Assembly (NCBI GenBank): GCA_900770225.1
Contig: CAAGJU010000080.1
Location: forward strand, 1 to 64,000
Reading direction: 5' to 3'
Source of the DNA: Lachnospiraceae bacterium
GTDB lineage: Bacteria > Bacillota > Clostridia > Lachnospirales > Lachnospiraceae
Length of the DNA: 64,000 nucleotides
The position numbers were made by a program, and so were the translations under genes. Shown here piece after piece: positions 34,410 to 43,255 of the stretch. Below the pieces are notes generated by a model, which made no database searches, was not told the DNA's origin, and saw nothing but the letters and a program-made list of their open reading frames with translations. Each line of letters starts with the position of its first letter. The stretch's first letter is position 1.

Positions 34410-35381
34410 ATGATGGGATATAAAATTCTTGTCTACTGGCAGATAACGGAAGAGCAGAAGCAGAAAATCCGGGAGATTGCGGATCAGTATGGCTGTACGA
34501 CCTGTTTCGTGACCGATCTGGAGGAGGCAAAAGCAGAAGCAGCAGACGCGGACATCATGTTTGGATCGAATCCGGAACCTCTGCATGGAGCCAGAAATCT
34601 GAAATGGTTCTGCACGCACTGGGCCGGTGTGAATCATTATCTGACGGAGGGCGTTCTTCCGAACGATACCTGCCTTCTGTCAAATTCCGCAGGCGCCTAC
34701 GGTGTCACGATTTCCGAGCACATCATCATGACGGCGTTGATCATGATGCGTCAGTTTGTTTCCTATGAAAAAATAATGAATGACACGATGGCAGAAAAAT
34801 GGGGGCACGAGATTCCCATGCATTCTCTGTGCGGCAGCCGGATCACGGTTCTCGGGACCGGAGATATCGGAAGTACCTTTGCGAAGCGCGTGAGGGGATT
34901 TGAGCCGGCATCTGTCGTGGGTGTCAACCGGAGCGGAAGAATGGCACCGGAATATGATAAAGTGTTCCGGGTTTCTGAACTGGCGTCCGTGCTTCCGCAG
35001 ACGGATCTTCTGGTCATGAGCCTTCCGGAGACTCCGGAGACGATCGGGATTCTGAACAGGGATATGATCGCCCTTCTGCCCGAAAGCGCCTACCTGGTCA
35101 ATGTCGGAAGAGGAAGCGCCATCGATGAGACGGCTCTGACCGACGCGCTGAACGAAGGAAAACTGGCAGGAGCTGCACTGGATGTCATGCAGACAGAGCC
35201 CGTGCCGGCCGACAGCCTGCTCCGCACCGCAAAAAATATTCTGCTGACACCTCACTGCGCCGGTCAGATGACACTGGATTACACCCGCGAAAAAAGCGTG
35301 GAGATGTTCTGCGAAGACCTGGAAAATTTCCTGAACGGCAGACCGCTTGTGCACGAGGTTGACAGGAAAAGAGGGTACTGA
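34410..35381 (+). CDS. D-2-hydroxyacid dehydrogenase family protein
   Basis: NAD(P)-dependent reductase of 323 residues, more like glyoxylate/hydroxypyruvate reductases (GhrA-like) than the D-LDH at 31309. An N-terminal substrate domain has LKWFCTHWAGVNHYL. The Rossmann region has ITVLGTGDIGSTFAKRVRGF, then LPETPETIGILN. The catalytic residues fit the Arg of VNVGRGSAIDE, the Glu of MQTEPVP and the His of LTPHCAGQM. Two adjacent ATGs follow GCGGAGGAATCA. Its substrate is undetermined. Nothing downstream is co-directional. Confidence 0.87.
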   Translation: MMGYKILVYWQITEEQKQKIREIADQYGCTTCFVTDLEEAKAEAADADIMFGSNPEPLHGARNLKWFCTHWAGVNHYLTEGVLPNDTCLLSNSAGAYGVTISEHIIMTALIMMRQFVSYEKIMNDTMAEKWGHEIPMHSLCGSRITVLGTGDIGSTFAKRVRGFEPASVVGVNRSGRMAPEYDKVFRVSELASVLPQTDLLVMSLPETPETIGILNRDMIALLPESAYLVNVGRGSAIDETALTDALNEGKLAGAALDVMQTEPVPADSLLRTAKNILLTPHCAGQMTLDYTREKSVEMFCEDLENFLNGRPLVHEVDRKRGY

Positions 35382-36215
35382 TTATCGGTTTTCATAGTAA
35401 TATACCGCCAGCTGCGTGCGGTCTCTCAGATCGAGCTTGTCAAGAATACTGCTCAGGTAGTTTTTGACGGTTCCCTCTGAGAGAAAAACCCTGTCAGCGA
35501 TCTCTTTATTGGAGAGCCCTTTGGCCACAAGTTGGATCAGCTGATATTCCCGGTCGGTGATGCCATTTGAAATATAGTTTTTCCGGATCTTTTCTTCTTC
35601 TGATTCAACGGAAGCAACAGATTTACCAGAGCAGTCTGCGCTATGATGGTTTGTATGCTCAGCTGCAGATGCGGCGAAATTGTCAACGTTATGGCTGCTC
35701 ATATCATCACTTGTTTCGCCACTGACGCTGTTGCCGTTCCGGCTGTTCGTTATATCTGAAGCGGACACGCCGTTTTTTTCGCCGGATACCGGTCTGTCAG
35801 TCCGCATCAGCCCCGGCAGCTTTTCCACGACCGCTCCGCCGAATACATTCTGACCGTTGTATACGGCGCGGATCGACGAGGCAACAGAACGGTAATCCTG
35901 CTTCAGCAGGTAGCCCTTCACGCCGAGCTGCAGAGCCTTCACGATATATTCGTCATCAGAAAAAGTTGTAAGGAAGAGGATCTTCGCATCCGTATGCGCC
36001 GCCAGAATCTGCTCTGCAGCATCGAGGCCGGTCATATCCTTCATCCGGATATCCATGAGCAGCACATCCGGAAGAAGCTCATCATACAGGCGGATCGCAT
36101 CAGCACCGCTGTAGCCCTTCCCGACAGCAGTCATACCGTCCTCGGCATTCAGGATCATATCCAGCGACATCGCAACCAGTTCATCGTCATCAATAATCAA
36201 AATTCGGATATCCAA
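35382..36215 (-). CDS. LuxR/NarL-type response regulator
   Basis: DNA-binding regulator of 277 residues paired with the adjacent kinase. The receiver domain (about 1-120) has the acidic pocket IIDDDE, the phospho-acceptor in LLMDIRMKDM, and the switch residues TTF and K of YLLKQDY. The C-terminal helix-turn-helix (about 215-275) reads TDREYQLIQLVAKGLSNKEIADRVFLSEGTVKNYLSSILDKL. Between them is an unusually long polar linker (about 140-210) rich in Ser, Asn, Asp and His. TTG at 36215 is chosen as start because AAGAGG is well spaced and yields a standard N-terminus. TTG 36233, overlapping the kinase stop, is the alternative. Confidence 0.9.
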   Translation of the reverse strand: MDIRILIIDDDELVAMSLDMILNAEDGMTAVGKGYSGADAIRLYDELLPDVLLMDIRMKDMTGLDAAEQILAAHTDAKILFLTTFSDDEYIVKALQLGVKGYLLKQDYRSVASSIRAVYNGQNVFGGAVVEKLPGLMRTDRPVSGEKNGVSASDITNSRNGNSVSGETSDDMSSHNVDNFAASAAEHTNHHSADCSGKSVASVESEEEKIRKNYISNGITDREYQLIQLVAKGLSNKEIADRVFLSEGTVKNYLSSILDKLDLRDRTQLAVYYYENR

Positions 36216-36229
36216 TATCTGTAACCTCT

Positions 36230-37243
36230 TCAAATCGTAGCTTTGGGCAGATTCACAAATACTTTAAACCCATGATCCGTATAAAAAGCCGCGGTTCCAC
36301 CGAGACTTTCCGCCCGTTCGCGGATATTCCCGAGACCGTTGCCCATGCCCGGCCCGGGATCCCTGCGTATCTTTGCGACGGTCTCCGGCGTCAGCGTGCC
36401 GTTGTCACTGACGGACAGTGTGCAGAAGCCGGGATGATCGTGGACGGTGATCTCCACGCGGTCGCCGTTGCTGTGCCTCAGGTAATTTGAGACAGCCTCC
36501 CGGGCAATCGCGATCAGGGTGATCTTGATGGTCTTTTCGAGCGAAATGTCCGCATCTACATCGGTGACGACCTGGCAGCGGCCGGAAGCTCTCAGCTCCT
36601 CTGCCATATCATCGATATTTTTCTGAAAATCAATCGAGTCATCGTGGAGATCATGCACACTGCTGCGCATTTCCCGCATGGCTGTGTCCAGCGTCTGATC
36701 GAGCTGATCGAGATGCGGCGCGAGCGCGTCGTCCCTGTTCACGGTCCGGATGGCACCGAGCATGATAAGTGCCCGGGAGAGCAGATGGCCGACGTTGTCA
36801 TGAATCTCCCGCGCAATGCGGTTGCGCTCTGACATGGTGGCGAGACGGATCTCATATTCCTGTTCTTTCAGAAGCTTCCGGTTTTGCTCGCGCAGCGTCA
36901 TTTCGAGTTCACGGTCGCTGTCCTGCATGGTATGGAGCATCCGGCGGTTTTGTGCGAGGCGTTCTGTGAACCACAGAATGACGCAGGCCATCAGAAAGAC
37001 TGGAATGAGCATAAAGCGCACAGGTGTATGCGTATAGATGGCGACGGCGATGAAGCAGGCGGGAACCGATACAAAACGCAGTATTTTTCCCGGGAGATTT
37101 TTCTCCGGCAGAATGATGGCAACGGCCATTACGACAAAAAGACAGAGAGACATCGCCACGCTTCCCGCGGTGACGCCTTCTGTCATCAGAATGCATTCCA
37201 GCGCTATATAAATGACGGACTGGGAGACTGCCTTTTCAATCAT
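36230..37243 (-). CDS. Sensor histidine kinase (HisKA_3 type)
   Basis: Membrane sensor of 337 residues. The N-terminal ~95 residues form several helices with hardly any extracellular loop, an intramembrane-sensing style. A coiled coil (about 95-140) leads to the phospho-acceptor region ERNRIAREIHDNVGHLLSRALIML. The ATPase domain has AIAREAVSNYLRHSNGDRVEIT (N box) and SDNGT...GMGNGLGNIRERAESLGG (G boxes). It is the second-last gene of the ABC/two-component operon, so it probably senses the exporter's substrate or membrane stress. Confidence 0.92.
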   Translation of the reverse strand: MIEKAVSQSVIYIALECILMTEGVTAGSVAMSLCLFVVMAVAIILPEKNLPGKILRFVSVPACFIAVAIYTHTPVRFMLIPVFLMACVILWFTERLAQNRRMLHTMQDSDRELEMTLREQNRKLLKEQEYEIRLATMSERNRIAREIHDNVGHLLSRALIMLGAIRTVNRDDALAPHLDQLDQTLDTAMREMRSSVHDLHDDSIDFQKNIDDMAEELRASGRCQVVTDVDADISLEKTIKITLIAIAREAVSNYLRHSNGDRVEITVHDHPGFCTLSVSDNGTLTPETVAKIRRDPGPGMGNGLGNIRERAESLGGTAAFYTDHGFKVFVNLPKATI

Positions 37244-37338
37244 TTTAGATACTTTCTATTGCAGAGTTGACCATCCCATAAATTTTCCATATACAGATCT
37301 GCGGATTCGGTTATTTGAAGCTGCAACGCAGTCAGCCC

Positions 37339-38514
37339 TCACCTCCCGGCAGTTCTGCTCCGCGAGATCACGATGCCGGCTGCGGCAAACGCCGCTGCGA
37401 AGAGCAGCTGGATGCCGAAGCACTGCAGAAACGCGGGCGAGGTGACGGAGACCGATGCATCCGCCAGGTCGACGCCGTGCACGTACCAGTAGAACGGCAT
37501 GAACTGTGCGGCTTTCAGCACCCCGGGCTGCATCATGTTCTGATCAATGAATACACCGCACATGAAACTCATCGCGAGGCTGACCATGTTGGTGATCATG
37601 TTTATTATACCCTCATCGGCGGTCAGTGTGCTCAGCAAATATGCGAATGCGGCAGACATGATCACGACCGGAATGAGGTTCAGGATATAGGCGCTGTTTT
37701 TGCTCATATCTGAACTTCCGAGACCGTAAACGGAGGCGATGAGGACAAACAGCCCCATGACGCCGGCGGCAAAGAGGAGCGACGCCGAAAATCTGGCGAG
37801 GCTGATCTTCTGCGCGGACAGGGCGGAGCAGTGGATGCGGCGGATAAGGTCATCATTTTTCATACCTGCCATGACAGTGCAGATACCGATGACGATGGCC
37901 ATCATCACGGAATAGCACATAAACCGGTAGAGGTAATACAGGCTGTCCCGGATGGAGCCTCCCTCGTCAGAGAAGTCAGCCATCCGGATTTCGGCATGCT
38001 GCGACGCGTCGGAGACTTCGGCGGCTTTTGCCAGCGCCTCATCGCTGTCCATGCCTGCTGCGATATTGATCTTCAGGCATTTGAGAAAGGTGTCGATCTG
38101 TTCGCTGATGATGTAGCCGGCGGAGCTGTCTGAGGTGGAAAAATAACTGTACTGATCATCATCTTCGAACGTCTCCGGGAGGATCAGCACGTAATCGAAG
38201 ACGCCGTATCTGGTGTCATCGCTCAGCTCCCGCAGCTGTTCCTTTTCGCTGTTTCCCAGCTTCTGAAGATCATCAGCTGTCAGAACGCTCACCACGTTTT
38301 CACTCTGCAGCATCTGAATGATCCGGTCGGAGAGTGCGCTGTGGCTTCTGTCCCAGACGGCAACGTACAGATTTTTTGTCTGAAACATCGATTCCCCGGC
38401 ACTTTCGCTCTGCAGCGCGATGCCAAACATAAAGGCGATGAAGACAGCGACGTAGATGAGGACAATGACACCCTTTACTTTCAGAATTTTGAAAAATGCT
38501 TTAAAGACTGGCAT
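37339..38514 (-). CDS. ABC-2 type exporter permease (second subunit)
   Basis: Membrane subunit of 391 residues with one N-terminal helix (about 15-35), a large extracytoplasmic domain (about 40-185) and five to six helices in the C-terminal half, the usual ABC-2 architecture (YhgE/NatB-like). FFKILKVKGVIVLIYVAVFIA opens the chain and the last helices contain FMCGVFIDQNMM.PGVLKAAQFMPFYWYVHGVDL, a common pattern. It starts 14 bases inside the end of the preceding permease, behind GAGGAGG, indicating coupled translation. Confidence 0.85.
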   Translation of the reverse strand: MPVFKAFFKILKVKGVIVLIYVAVFIAFMFGIALQSESAGESMFQTKNLYVAVWDRSHSALSDRIIQMLQSENVVSVLTADDLQKLGNSEKEQLRELSDDTRYGVFDYVLILPETFEDDDQYSYFSTSDSSAGYIISEQIDTFLKCLKINIAAGMDSDEALAKAAEVSDASQHAEIRMADFSDEGGSIRDSLYYLYRFMCYSVMMAIVIGICTVMAGMKNDDLIRRIHCSALSAQKISLARFSASLLFAAGVMGLFVLIASVYGLGSSDMSKNSAYILNLIPVVIMSAAFAYLLSTLTADEGIINMITNMVSLAMSFMCGVFIDQNMMQPGVLKAAQFMPFYWYVHGVDLADASVSVTSPAFLQCFGIQLLFAAAFAAAGIVISRSRTAGR

Positions 38515-39874
38515 AATTTTTCCTCCTCAGGATCAGGGAACTGACGGCGATGGCTGCGGCTGTCAGAGCGAGCAGGATCAGCACATCCTGCCAGTAAGCA
38601 GGGCCGATGCCATAGCTTCCGAGGGAGTCGAGGCCGTCTGTGAGCAGGGCTGCGGGGTTGATGCGGTTGATCCACGGAGCAGATGCCTGGATGAGCTGCT
38701 GGATATTGCCGACCATGAGGCCGCTGAGGAAAGAGCACCCCATGGAAAAAAGCAATGGCACGGCTGTCGTCGCCGCCGGATGATTGCCGAGGAGGGCGCC
38801 GAACATGACGCCGAAGGCGATGCCGGTCGCGCTGCACACGGCGGAGATCAGAATGACGTAGCCGAGCGGGGCGTTGAAGTCGAGCTTCAGAATGTACTGG
38901 ATGTACAGGATCAGACATGTCACGCTGATGATCTGGATCACCAGACCGGAGAGAACGCTGGCGGTCAGGGATACGGCTCTGGGCACCGGGGCGCATTCGT
39001 TTCGCTTGCCGATCTCCGAGTGGTTTGCCATCGTTTCATCCAGAATTCTTGTGCTGATCCAGGAGGCGAAGAGGCTCGCCATGGCGATCAGGGCGAAAAA
39101 GTAATGCATGTACGGAGAGAGCGGTCCTCTCCCGTCGTCGGTATACCGCAGGCTGACATCCGATGATCCGAATGACATATCCTTTGCCATCATGTCAGCG
39201 GCCTTCTGTATAGCTGTGGGTATGGCAGAGGGATCACTGGCGGAGGTGATGATCATTGCCATCTCTTTCTCATTTGCGATATATGATTTCAGGAACTGCG
39301 ATAGAATTGTCTGGTCGACGCCGTTTTCCGTCACGGTGAGCGTTGGGTCGTTGATCCAGTACGATGTCTGTTCCGCGTCCTCCGTCAGCAGCAACGCGTT
39401 CCCGTTGCTTCCGGCAGATATCTGCAGCGCATTCCCGATGCTTTCGGCTGATATACTTGACGAGTTCCCGTCACTATCGGAAGATATCTGCAACGTGTCC
39501 GCAGCAGATGATGCCTTGTCCCGGGTGATTCCGCCTAGCAACTGCCTTGCGTTTGCAGTAAATGATGGCGCGTAGAGAATGCCGGCGACGTCTCCGTCCT
39601 TCAGAAGTTCCTGCGCTTCCTCATCGTCGACGACGCTGACGTTCATGAAATCCAGTTTCTTTACCAGATCGACGAAGGAGCTGGCCATCTCATCGTCCTG
39701 TGTTTCCACGACGGCTACGTCAACGGTCGTCAGGATATCGACGTTCCTGATAAAGTTTCCGAAGCCGACGAAAAAGGCTGTGGCCAGGACGAGAGGAAAG
39801 AGAAAATTCCATCCGACGCACCATTTCTGCCGGAACAGTTCCCTGATTCTATAGATAAAAATATGTCCGAACAT
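38501..39874 (-). CDS. ABC-2 type exporter permease (first subunit)
   Basis: Membrane subunit of 457 residues, same architecture as its neighbour: one N-terminal helix, a big extracytoplasmic domain (about 45-265) and C-terminal helices (about 270-455) including GCSFLSGLMVGNIQQLI.ASAPWINRINPAALLTDGL. The extracytoplasmic domain contains an in-frame array of 33-base units (about residues 122-167), rich in Ser, Asn and Ala. AAGGAG lies upstream of the ATG. The first codons and the ribosome-binding region are duplicated in the spacer before it. Confidence 0.85.
   Translation of the reverse strand: MFGHIFIYRIRELFRQKWCVGWNFLFPLVLATAFFVGFGNFIRNVDILTTVDVAVVETQDDEMASSFVDLVKKLDFMNVSVVDDEEAQELLKDGDVAGILYAPSFTANARQLLGGITRDKASSAADTLQISSDSDGNSSSISAESIGNALQISAGSNGNALLLTEDAEQTSYWINDPTLTVTENGVDQTILSQFLKSYIANEKEMAMIITSASDPSAIPTAIQKAADMMAKDMSFGSSDVSLRYTDDGRGPLSPYMHYFFALIAMASLFASWISTRILDETMANHSEIGKRNECAPVPRAVSLTASVLSGLVIQIISVTCLILYIQYILKLDFNAPLGYVILISAVCSATGIAFGVMFGALLGNHPAATTAVPLLFSMGCSFLSGLMVGNIQQLIQASAPWINRINPAALLTDGLDSLGSYGIGPAYWQDVLILLALTAAAIAVSSLILRRKNYASL
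39375..39510. repeat. In-frame 33-bp tandem repeat inside the ABC permease gene
   Basis: About four diverged 33-base units with the core ATATCTGCAGCGCATTCCCG (as read on plus) encode Ser/Asn-rich 11-residue repeats such as LQISAGSNGNA in the extracytoplasmic domain. Confidence 0.82.
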
Positions 39875-39997
39875 CAGTCTCTGAGCTCCTTTTCGGTGAA
39901 TACATGCCTGAACATCAGTCTCCGAGCTTCTTTCTGGTTAGTACCAATTTGCCCATTTGTCTCAGCTAATTCATGGCTGTATATCAATCTCTCAGTT
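39875..39997. repeat. Duplicated gene-junction sequence between ABC ATPase and permease
   Basis: Read on minus, the ATPase end (GGAAGGAACTGAGAGATTGA), a spacer copy (AGAAGCTCGGAGACTGATG) and the true permease start (AAGGAGCTCAGAGACTGATG) are diverged copies about 41 or more bases apart. The spacer copy opens a 13-codon reading frame beginning MFRHVF, close to the permease's MFGHIF, and ending KELRD like the ATPase. Confidence 0.72.
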
Positions 39998-40985
39998 CCT
40001 TCCCTGTGATCTCGAGGAAAACATCGTTCAGCGTCGGCAGCTGCGTGCTGATCCTGCCGAAATCAATATTTTTCTCCATGAAAAAATTCATGATGTGCAC
40101 GAGGTTGTGACTTCCGCCGTCGCAGCGGATGATCAGCATGTCGCCGTTCTGCACGACATCATAGACATGGTTGATCTCGCGTATGCCCCGGAGATTTACT
40201 TCTGAGATCTGACGAACCTCGACCGTGATGGTCTCGCGGTTCCGGAGACTCGCCTTGAGCTCGGCGGCGGTACCCTCTGCGACCTCGCGGCCGTTGTCGA
40301 TGATCACGATCCGGGAGCAGAGTTCTTCGACCTCTTCCATGTAATGCGAGGTGTAGATGATGGTGGCGCCTTCTTTGTTGAGACGCCGGATGCCCTCGAG
40401 GATGGCATTGCGGCTCTGCGGGTCAACAGCCACGGTCGGCTCGTCGAAGATGATCAGCTTTGGATGATGTGCGATACCACAGGCGATGTTCAGACGCCGG
40501 AGCAGGCCTCCGGAGAGCTTTTTCGGACGGTATTTCCGGTAATCGCTGAGGCCGGTGAAGTCGATAGCCTCTTCTACATATTTTTTCCGCAGGGATTTGT
40601 CGCGGATATAGAGCCCGCAGAAAAAATCAATGTTCTCGTACACGCTGAGAGAATCGATCACAGCCACATTCTGCATGACGACACCGATATCCCGTTTAAT
40701 GTCGTAGGAGGAGGGATCCATGGGCTTTCCGAAAATCTCGATGTCGCCCTTGTCGTATTTCAGGAGTGACAGGAGACAGTTGAGCGTCGTCGTCTTGCCG
40801 GAACCGTTCGGGCCGAGGAGACCGAGAATTTCTCCCTCTCTGACTTCGAGAGAGAAGTGATCCACAGCCAGCTTTTCGTTGTAGCGCTTGACCAGACCGC
40901 TGATTCTGACGACCGGCTGTCGGGATGAGAGCTGTGTCTCACTGATGTTTTCTGTATCGCGACTGATCACAACATTCTGATCCAT
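39984..40985 (-). CDS. ABC exporter ATP-binding protein (drug/antibiotic type)
   Basis: ATPase of 333 residues for the two ABC-2 permeases that follow. Walker A is LLGPNGSGKTTT, the Q-loop VVMQNVAV, the signature LSGGLLRRLNIACG (Leu in place of the usual Gln, as in many drug exporters), Walker B LIIFDEPTVAVDP and the switch His in YTSHYMEE. A C-terminal accessory domain (about 255-333) ends PTLNDVFLEITGKELRD, the DrrA-like hallmark. The ATG at 40985 has AAGGAG, and in-frame codons further upstream lack one. It is the first of five genes (ATPase, two permeases, kinase, regulator), probably an inducible efflux or membrane-stress operon. A TATACT at 41047-41052 may be the -10 box. Confidence 0.92.
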   Translation of the reverse strand: MDQNVVISRDTENISETQLSSRQPVVRISGLVKRYNEKLAVDHFSLEVREGEILGLLGPNGSGKTTTLNCLLSLLKYDKGDIEIFGKPMDPSSYDIKRDIGVVMQNVAVIDSLSVYENIDFFCGLYIRDKSLRKKYVEEAIDFTGLSDYRKYRPKKLSGGLLRRLNIACGIAHHPKLIIFDEPTVAVDPQSRNAILEGIRRLNKEGATIIYTSHYMEEVEELCSRIVIIDNGREVAEGTAAELKASLRNRETITVEVRQISEVNLRGIREINHVYDVVQNGDMLIIRCDGGSHNLVHIMNFFMEKNIDFGRISTQLPTLNDVFLEITGKELRD

Positions 40986-41123
40986 GGAAAACTCCTTCCG
41001 TGCTGTTGCATTGCGTCCGTGCAGAACCGCGTTTTGATGATACTCAGTATAGCGAAATCTTCTCCGCGGCAGAAGTGAATCACGTAATAAATCCGATGTG
41101 ACTTTTGTCATATTTATGCTACA

Positions 41124-41325
41124 GTACTGTATAAGCTCTTCGAATCGCAGACAGGCTCGTCATATGCGGAGCGTGTGTAAGAGACTGGATGCGGTTTCGA
41201 AGGTAACATGCACGGGCAGTGAGCCGCATCCGTACACGCGAAGCGTGATACGATGAGGCGAACGCCGAGACAGCCCGACGAAGTCGGGCAGGCATGAGCA
41301 CGAAGTGCCGCTGCACCGATAAGAA
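41124..41325. repeat. Dispersed structured element, family 1, copy C
   Basis: The left end TACTGTATAAGC (41125-41136) matches copy B. GCGTGTGTAAGAGACT.GATGCGGTTTCGAAGG (41167-41200) matches copy A. Then come stems CACGCGAAGCGTG, GGCGAACGCC and GCCCGACGAAGTCGGGC, each closed by a similar short loop. The right terminal repeat is not recognisable. It fills most of the 365-base gap between the ABC ATPase and the adenine deaminase. Confidence 0.68.
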
Positions 41326-41350
41326 AATCTGAGGAAATAAGGAGGGCGCT

Positions 41351-43054
41351 ATGAAACTCGATAAATACATCGCCTGTTCCCGTGCGGCGAGGAAACTCGT
41401 TCCGGCGGATCTCGTTCTGAAAAATGCAAAGATCGTCAACGTTTTCACCGACCGTGTGGAAGAGGGCAATATCGCCATCACCAACGGCATCATTGTCGGC
41501 ATCGGCGATTTCACAGGGAGAGAAGAAATTGACCTCAACGGGCAGTATGTGACTTCCGGCTTCATCGATGCGCATCTGCACCTGGAGTCGACGCTGGTCA
41601 ATCCGCAGGTACTGATTAATAAGGCGGAGGAGCACGGAACGACGACGTTTATTGTCGATCCGCATGAGGTAGCCAATGTGTCCGGCACGGACGGCATCGA
41701 CTATCTGCTCTCGCAGACAGAGGACCTGCCGGCGCATGTCTATGTCATGATCGCCTCCTGCGTGCCGGCGACGCCGATTGATGACAACGGCTGTACGCTG
41801 GATGCATCCCAGATGAAAAAATATCTGAACCACCGCCGTGTACTGGGGCTGGGTGAAGTCATGGACTGCATGTCCGTCATCAACGGCGATCCGGCCATGA
41901 ATGAGAAGCTGGAGCTTTTTGACGGCAAGGTCAAGGACGGGCATGCGCCGAATCTCAGCGATGAAGAGCTGGCTGCCTATGTGATTGCCGGCGTCACTAC
42001 CGATCACGAGGGCACGACCTATGAGTACGTCATGAAAGAACGGTCCATGGGCATGACCTGTCATATCCGTGAGGGAAGTGCCGCCCGGAATCTGGAGATA
42101 ATCGTGAAGGGTATTGTCGAGAACAATACCAATACGGAAGGATTCTGCTTCTGCACCGACGATAAGCATATTGAAGATATTACGCGTGAGGGTGATATCG
42201 ACCACAATGTCCGCAAGGCAGTCAGCATGGGCATCAGTCCGATCGCCGCGGTAAAAATGGCGACGATCCAGCCGGCCCGCTGTTACGGGCTGCGCCGGAC
42301 GGGTGCTGTTGCGCCCGGCTTCGACGCCGATCTCGTCGTGTGGGATTCGCTGAAGGATTTCAATGCGCAGATGGTTTTCTATAAGGGACAGCTCGTGCGC
42401 CCGCATCATATCAGAGAGCGCGAATGTCCGGCGAAGCTGATGGATACCATTCACGTCGGGCCGGTTGATCCCGTGCGTATACAGATCAAGGCAGACGGCA
42501 GGCCGTTCCCTGCCATCCGGATGATCCCCGGTCAGATTCTGACCGAGCGGCAGGACGTTGTGCTGCCTGCAGATCCGGAGACAGGATTATTTGCACCGGA
42601 CGGCGAGATCGACAAGATCGCCGTATTTGAACGGCATCATGCCACCGGAAAGACAGGCGTCGGTGCTGTTGTCGGATTCCATCTGCGGGGCGGCGCAATC
42701 GCCTCGAGTGTCTCTCACGACAGCCACAATATCATCGTCATCGGGGATAATGATGCAGATATCCTGGCGGCAGTGCATGAGATCGAGCGCACGCACGGCG
42801 GCTATACCATCGTGCGGAATGGAGAGATTTTCGATACGCTGGAGCTTCCGATCATGGGACTGATCTCTGACAGGAGCTACACCTATGTCAATAAAAAACT
42901 GCGCCGTATGATTACGTGTGCACACCGCATGGGCGTCCCGAAGGACATGGATCCGTTCATCACGCTTTCCTTTATGGCACTGCCCGTGATTCCGGCCATC
43001 CGATGCACGCCGCGCGGCGTGTACAGCGTCACGGAATCCCGCTTCCTGACATGA
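41351..43054 (+). CDS. ade: Adenine deaminase
   Basis: Deaminates adenine to hypoxanthine in purine salvage. The 567-residue protein matches the amidohydrolase-type Ade/AdeC family in length and motifs: ADLVLKNAKIVNVFTDRVEEGNIAI, the metal site GFIDAHLHLEST, FIVDPHEVANVSG, LGLGEVMD, ITDHEGT-like TTDHEGTTYEYVMKERSMGM, FCTDDKHIEDI and QPARCYGL.R.GAVAPGFDADLVV. The C-terminal adenine-deaminase domain has SHDSHNIIVIGDND and FITLSFMALPVIPAIR. SD AAGGAGGGC precedes the ATG. I see no purine riboswitch in the leader, which is instead the family 1 element. Confidence 0.95.
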   Translation: MKLDKYIACSRAARKLVPADLVLKNAKIVNVFTDRVEEGNIAITNGIIVGIGDFTGREEIDLNGQYVTSGFIDAHLHLESTLVNPQVLINKAEEHGTTTFIVDPHEVANVSGTDGIDYLLSQTEDLPAHVYVMIASCVPATPIDDNGCTLDASQMKKYLNHRRVLGLGEVMDCMSVINGDPAMNEKLELFDGKVKDGHAPNLSDEELAAYVIAGVTTDHEGTTYEYVMKERSMGMTCHIREGSAARNLEIIVKGIVENNTNTEGFCFCTDDKHIEDITREGDIDHNVRKAVSMGISPIAAVKMATIQPARCYGLRRTGAVAPGFDADLVVWDSLKDFNAQMVFYKGQLVRPHHIRERECPAKLMDTIHVGPVDPVRIQIKADGRPFPAIRMIPGQILTERQDVVLPADPETGLFAPDGEIDKIAVFERHHATGKTGVGAVVGFHLRGGAIASSVSHDSHNIIVIGDNDADILAAVHEIERTHGGYTIVRNGEIFDTLELPIMGLISDRSYTYVNKKLRRMITCAHRMGVPKDMDPFITLSFMALPVIPAIRCTPRGVYSVTESRFLT

Positions 43055-43064
43055 CTGCAGAAGA

Positions 43065-43210
43065 CTGTGTGATTGTGACAACTGATATCCTGCGGGACAG
43101 CAGGAGACAGTGTGATCATGACAGTTGATGTCCTGACGGGACAGCATGAGGGAGTATGATCCTGACAGCAGATATTTTGACGGAGCATCATGAAAACGTG
43201 TTATCATGTT
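43065..43210. repeat. ~43-bp tandem repeat, about 3 copies
   Basis: TGTGATTGTGACAACTGATATCCTG-like units recur at about 43-45 base intervals, diverging to the right (GTGATCATGACAGTTGATG, then TATGATCCTGACAGCAGAT). The array fills the 200-base spacer after ade. Confidence 0.8.
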
Positions 43211-43255
43211 CGTCGATGCTCAGATGGAGATTTGTATTTCAGGAGATGATTAACT

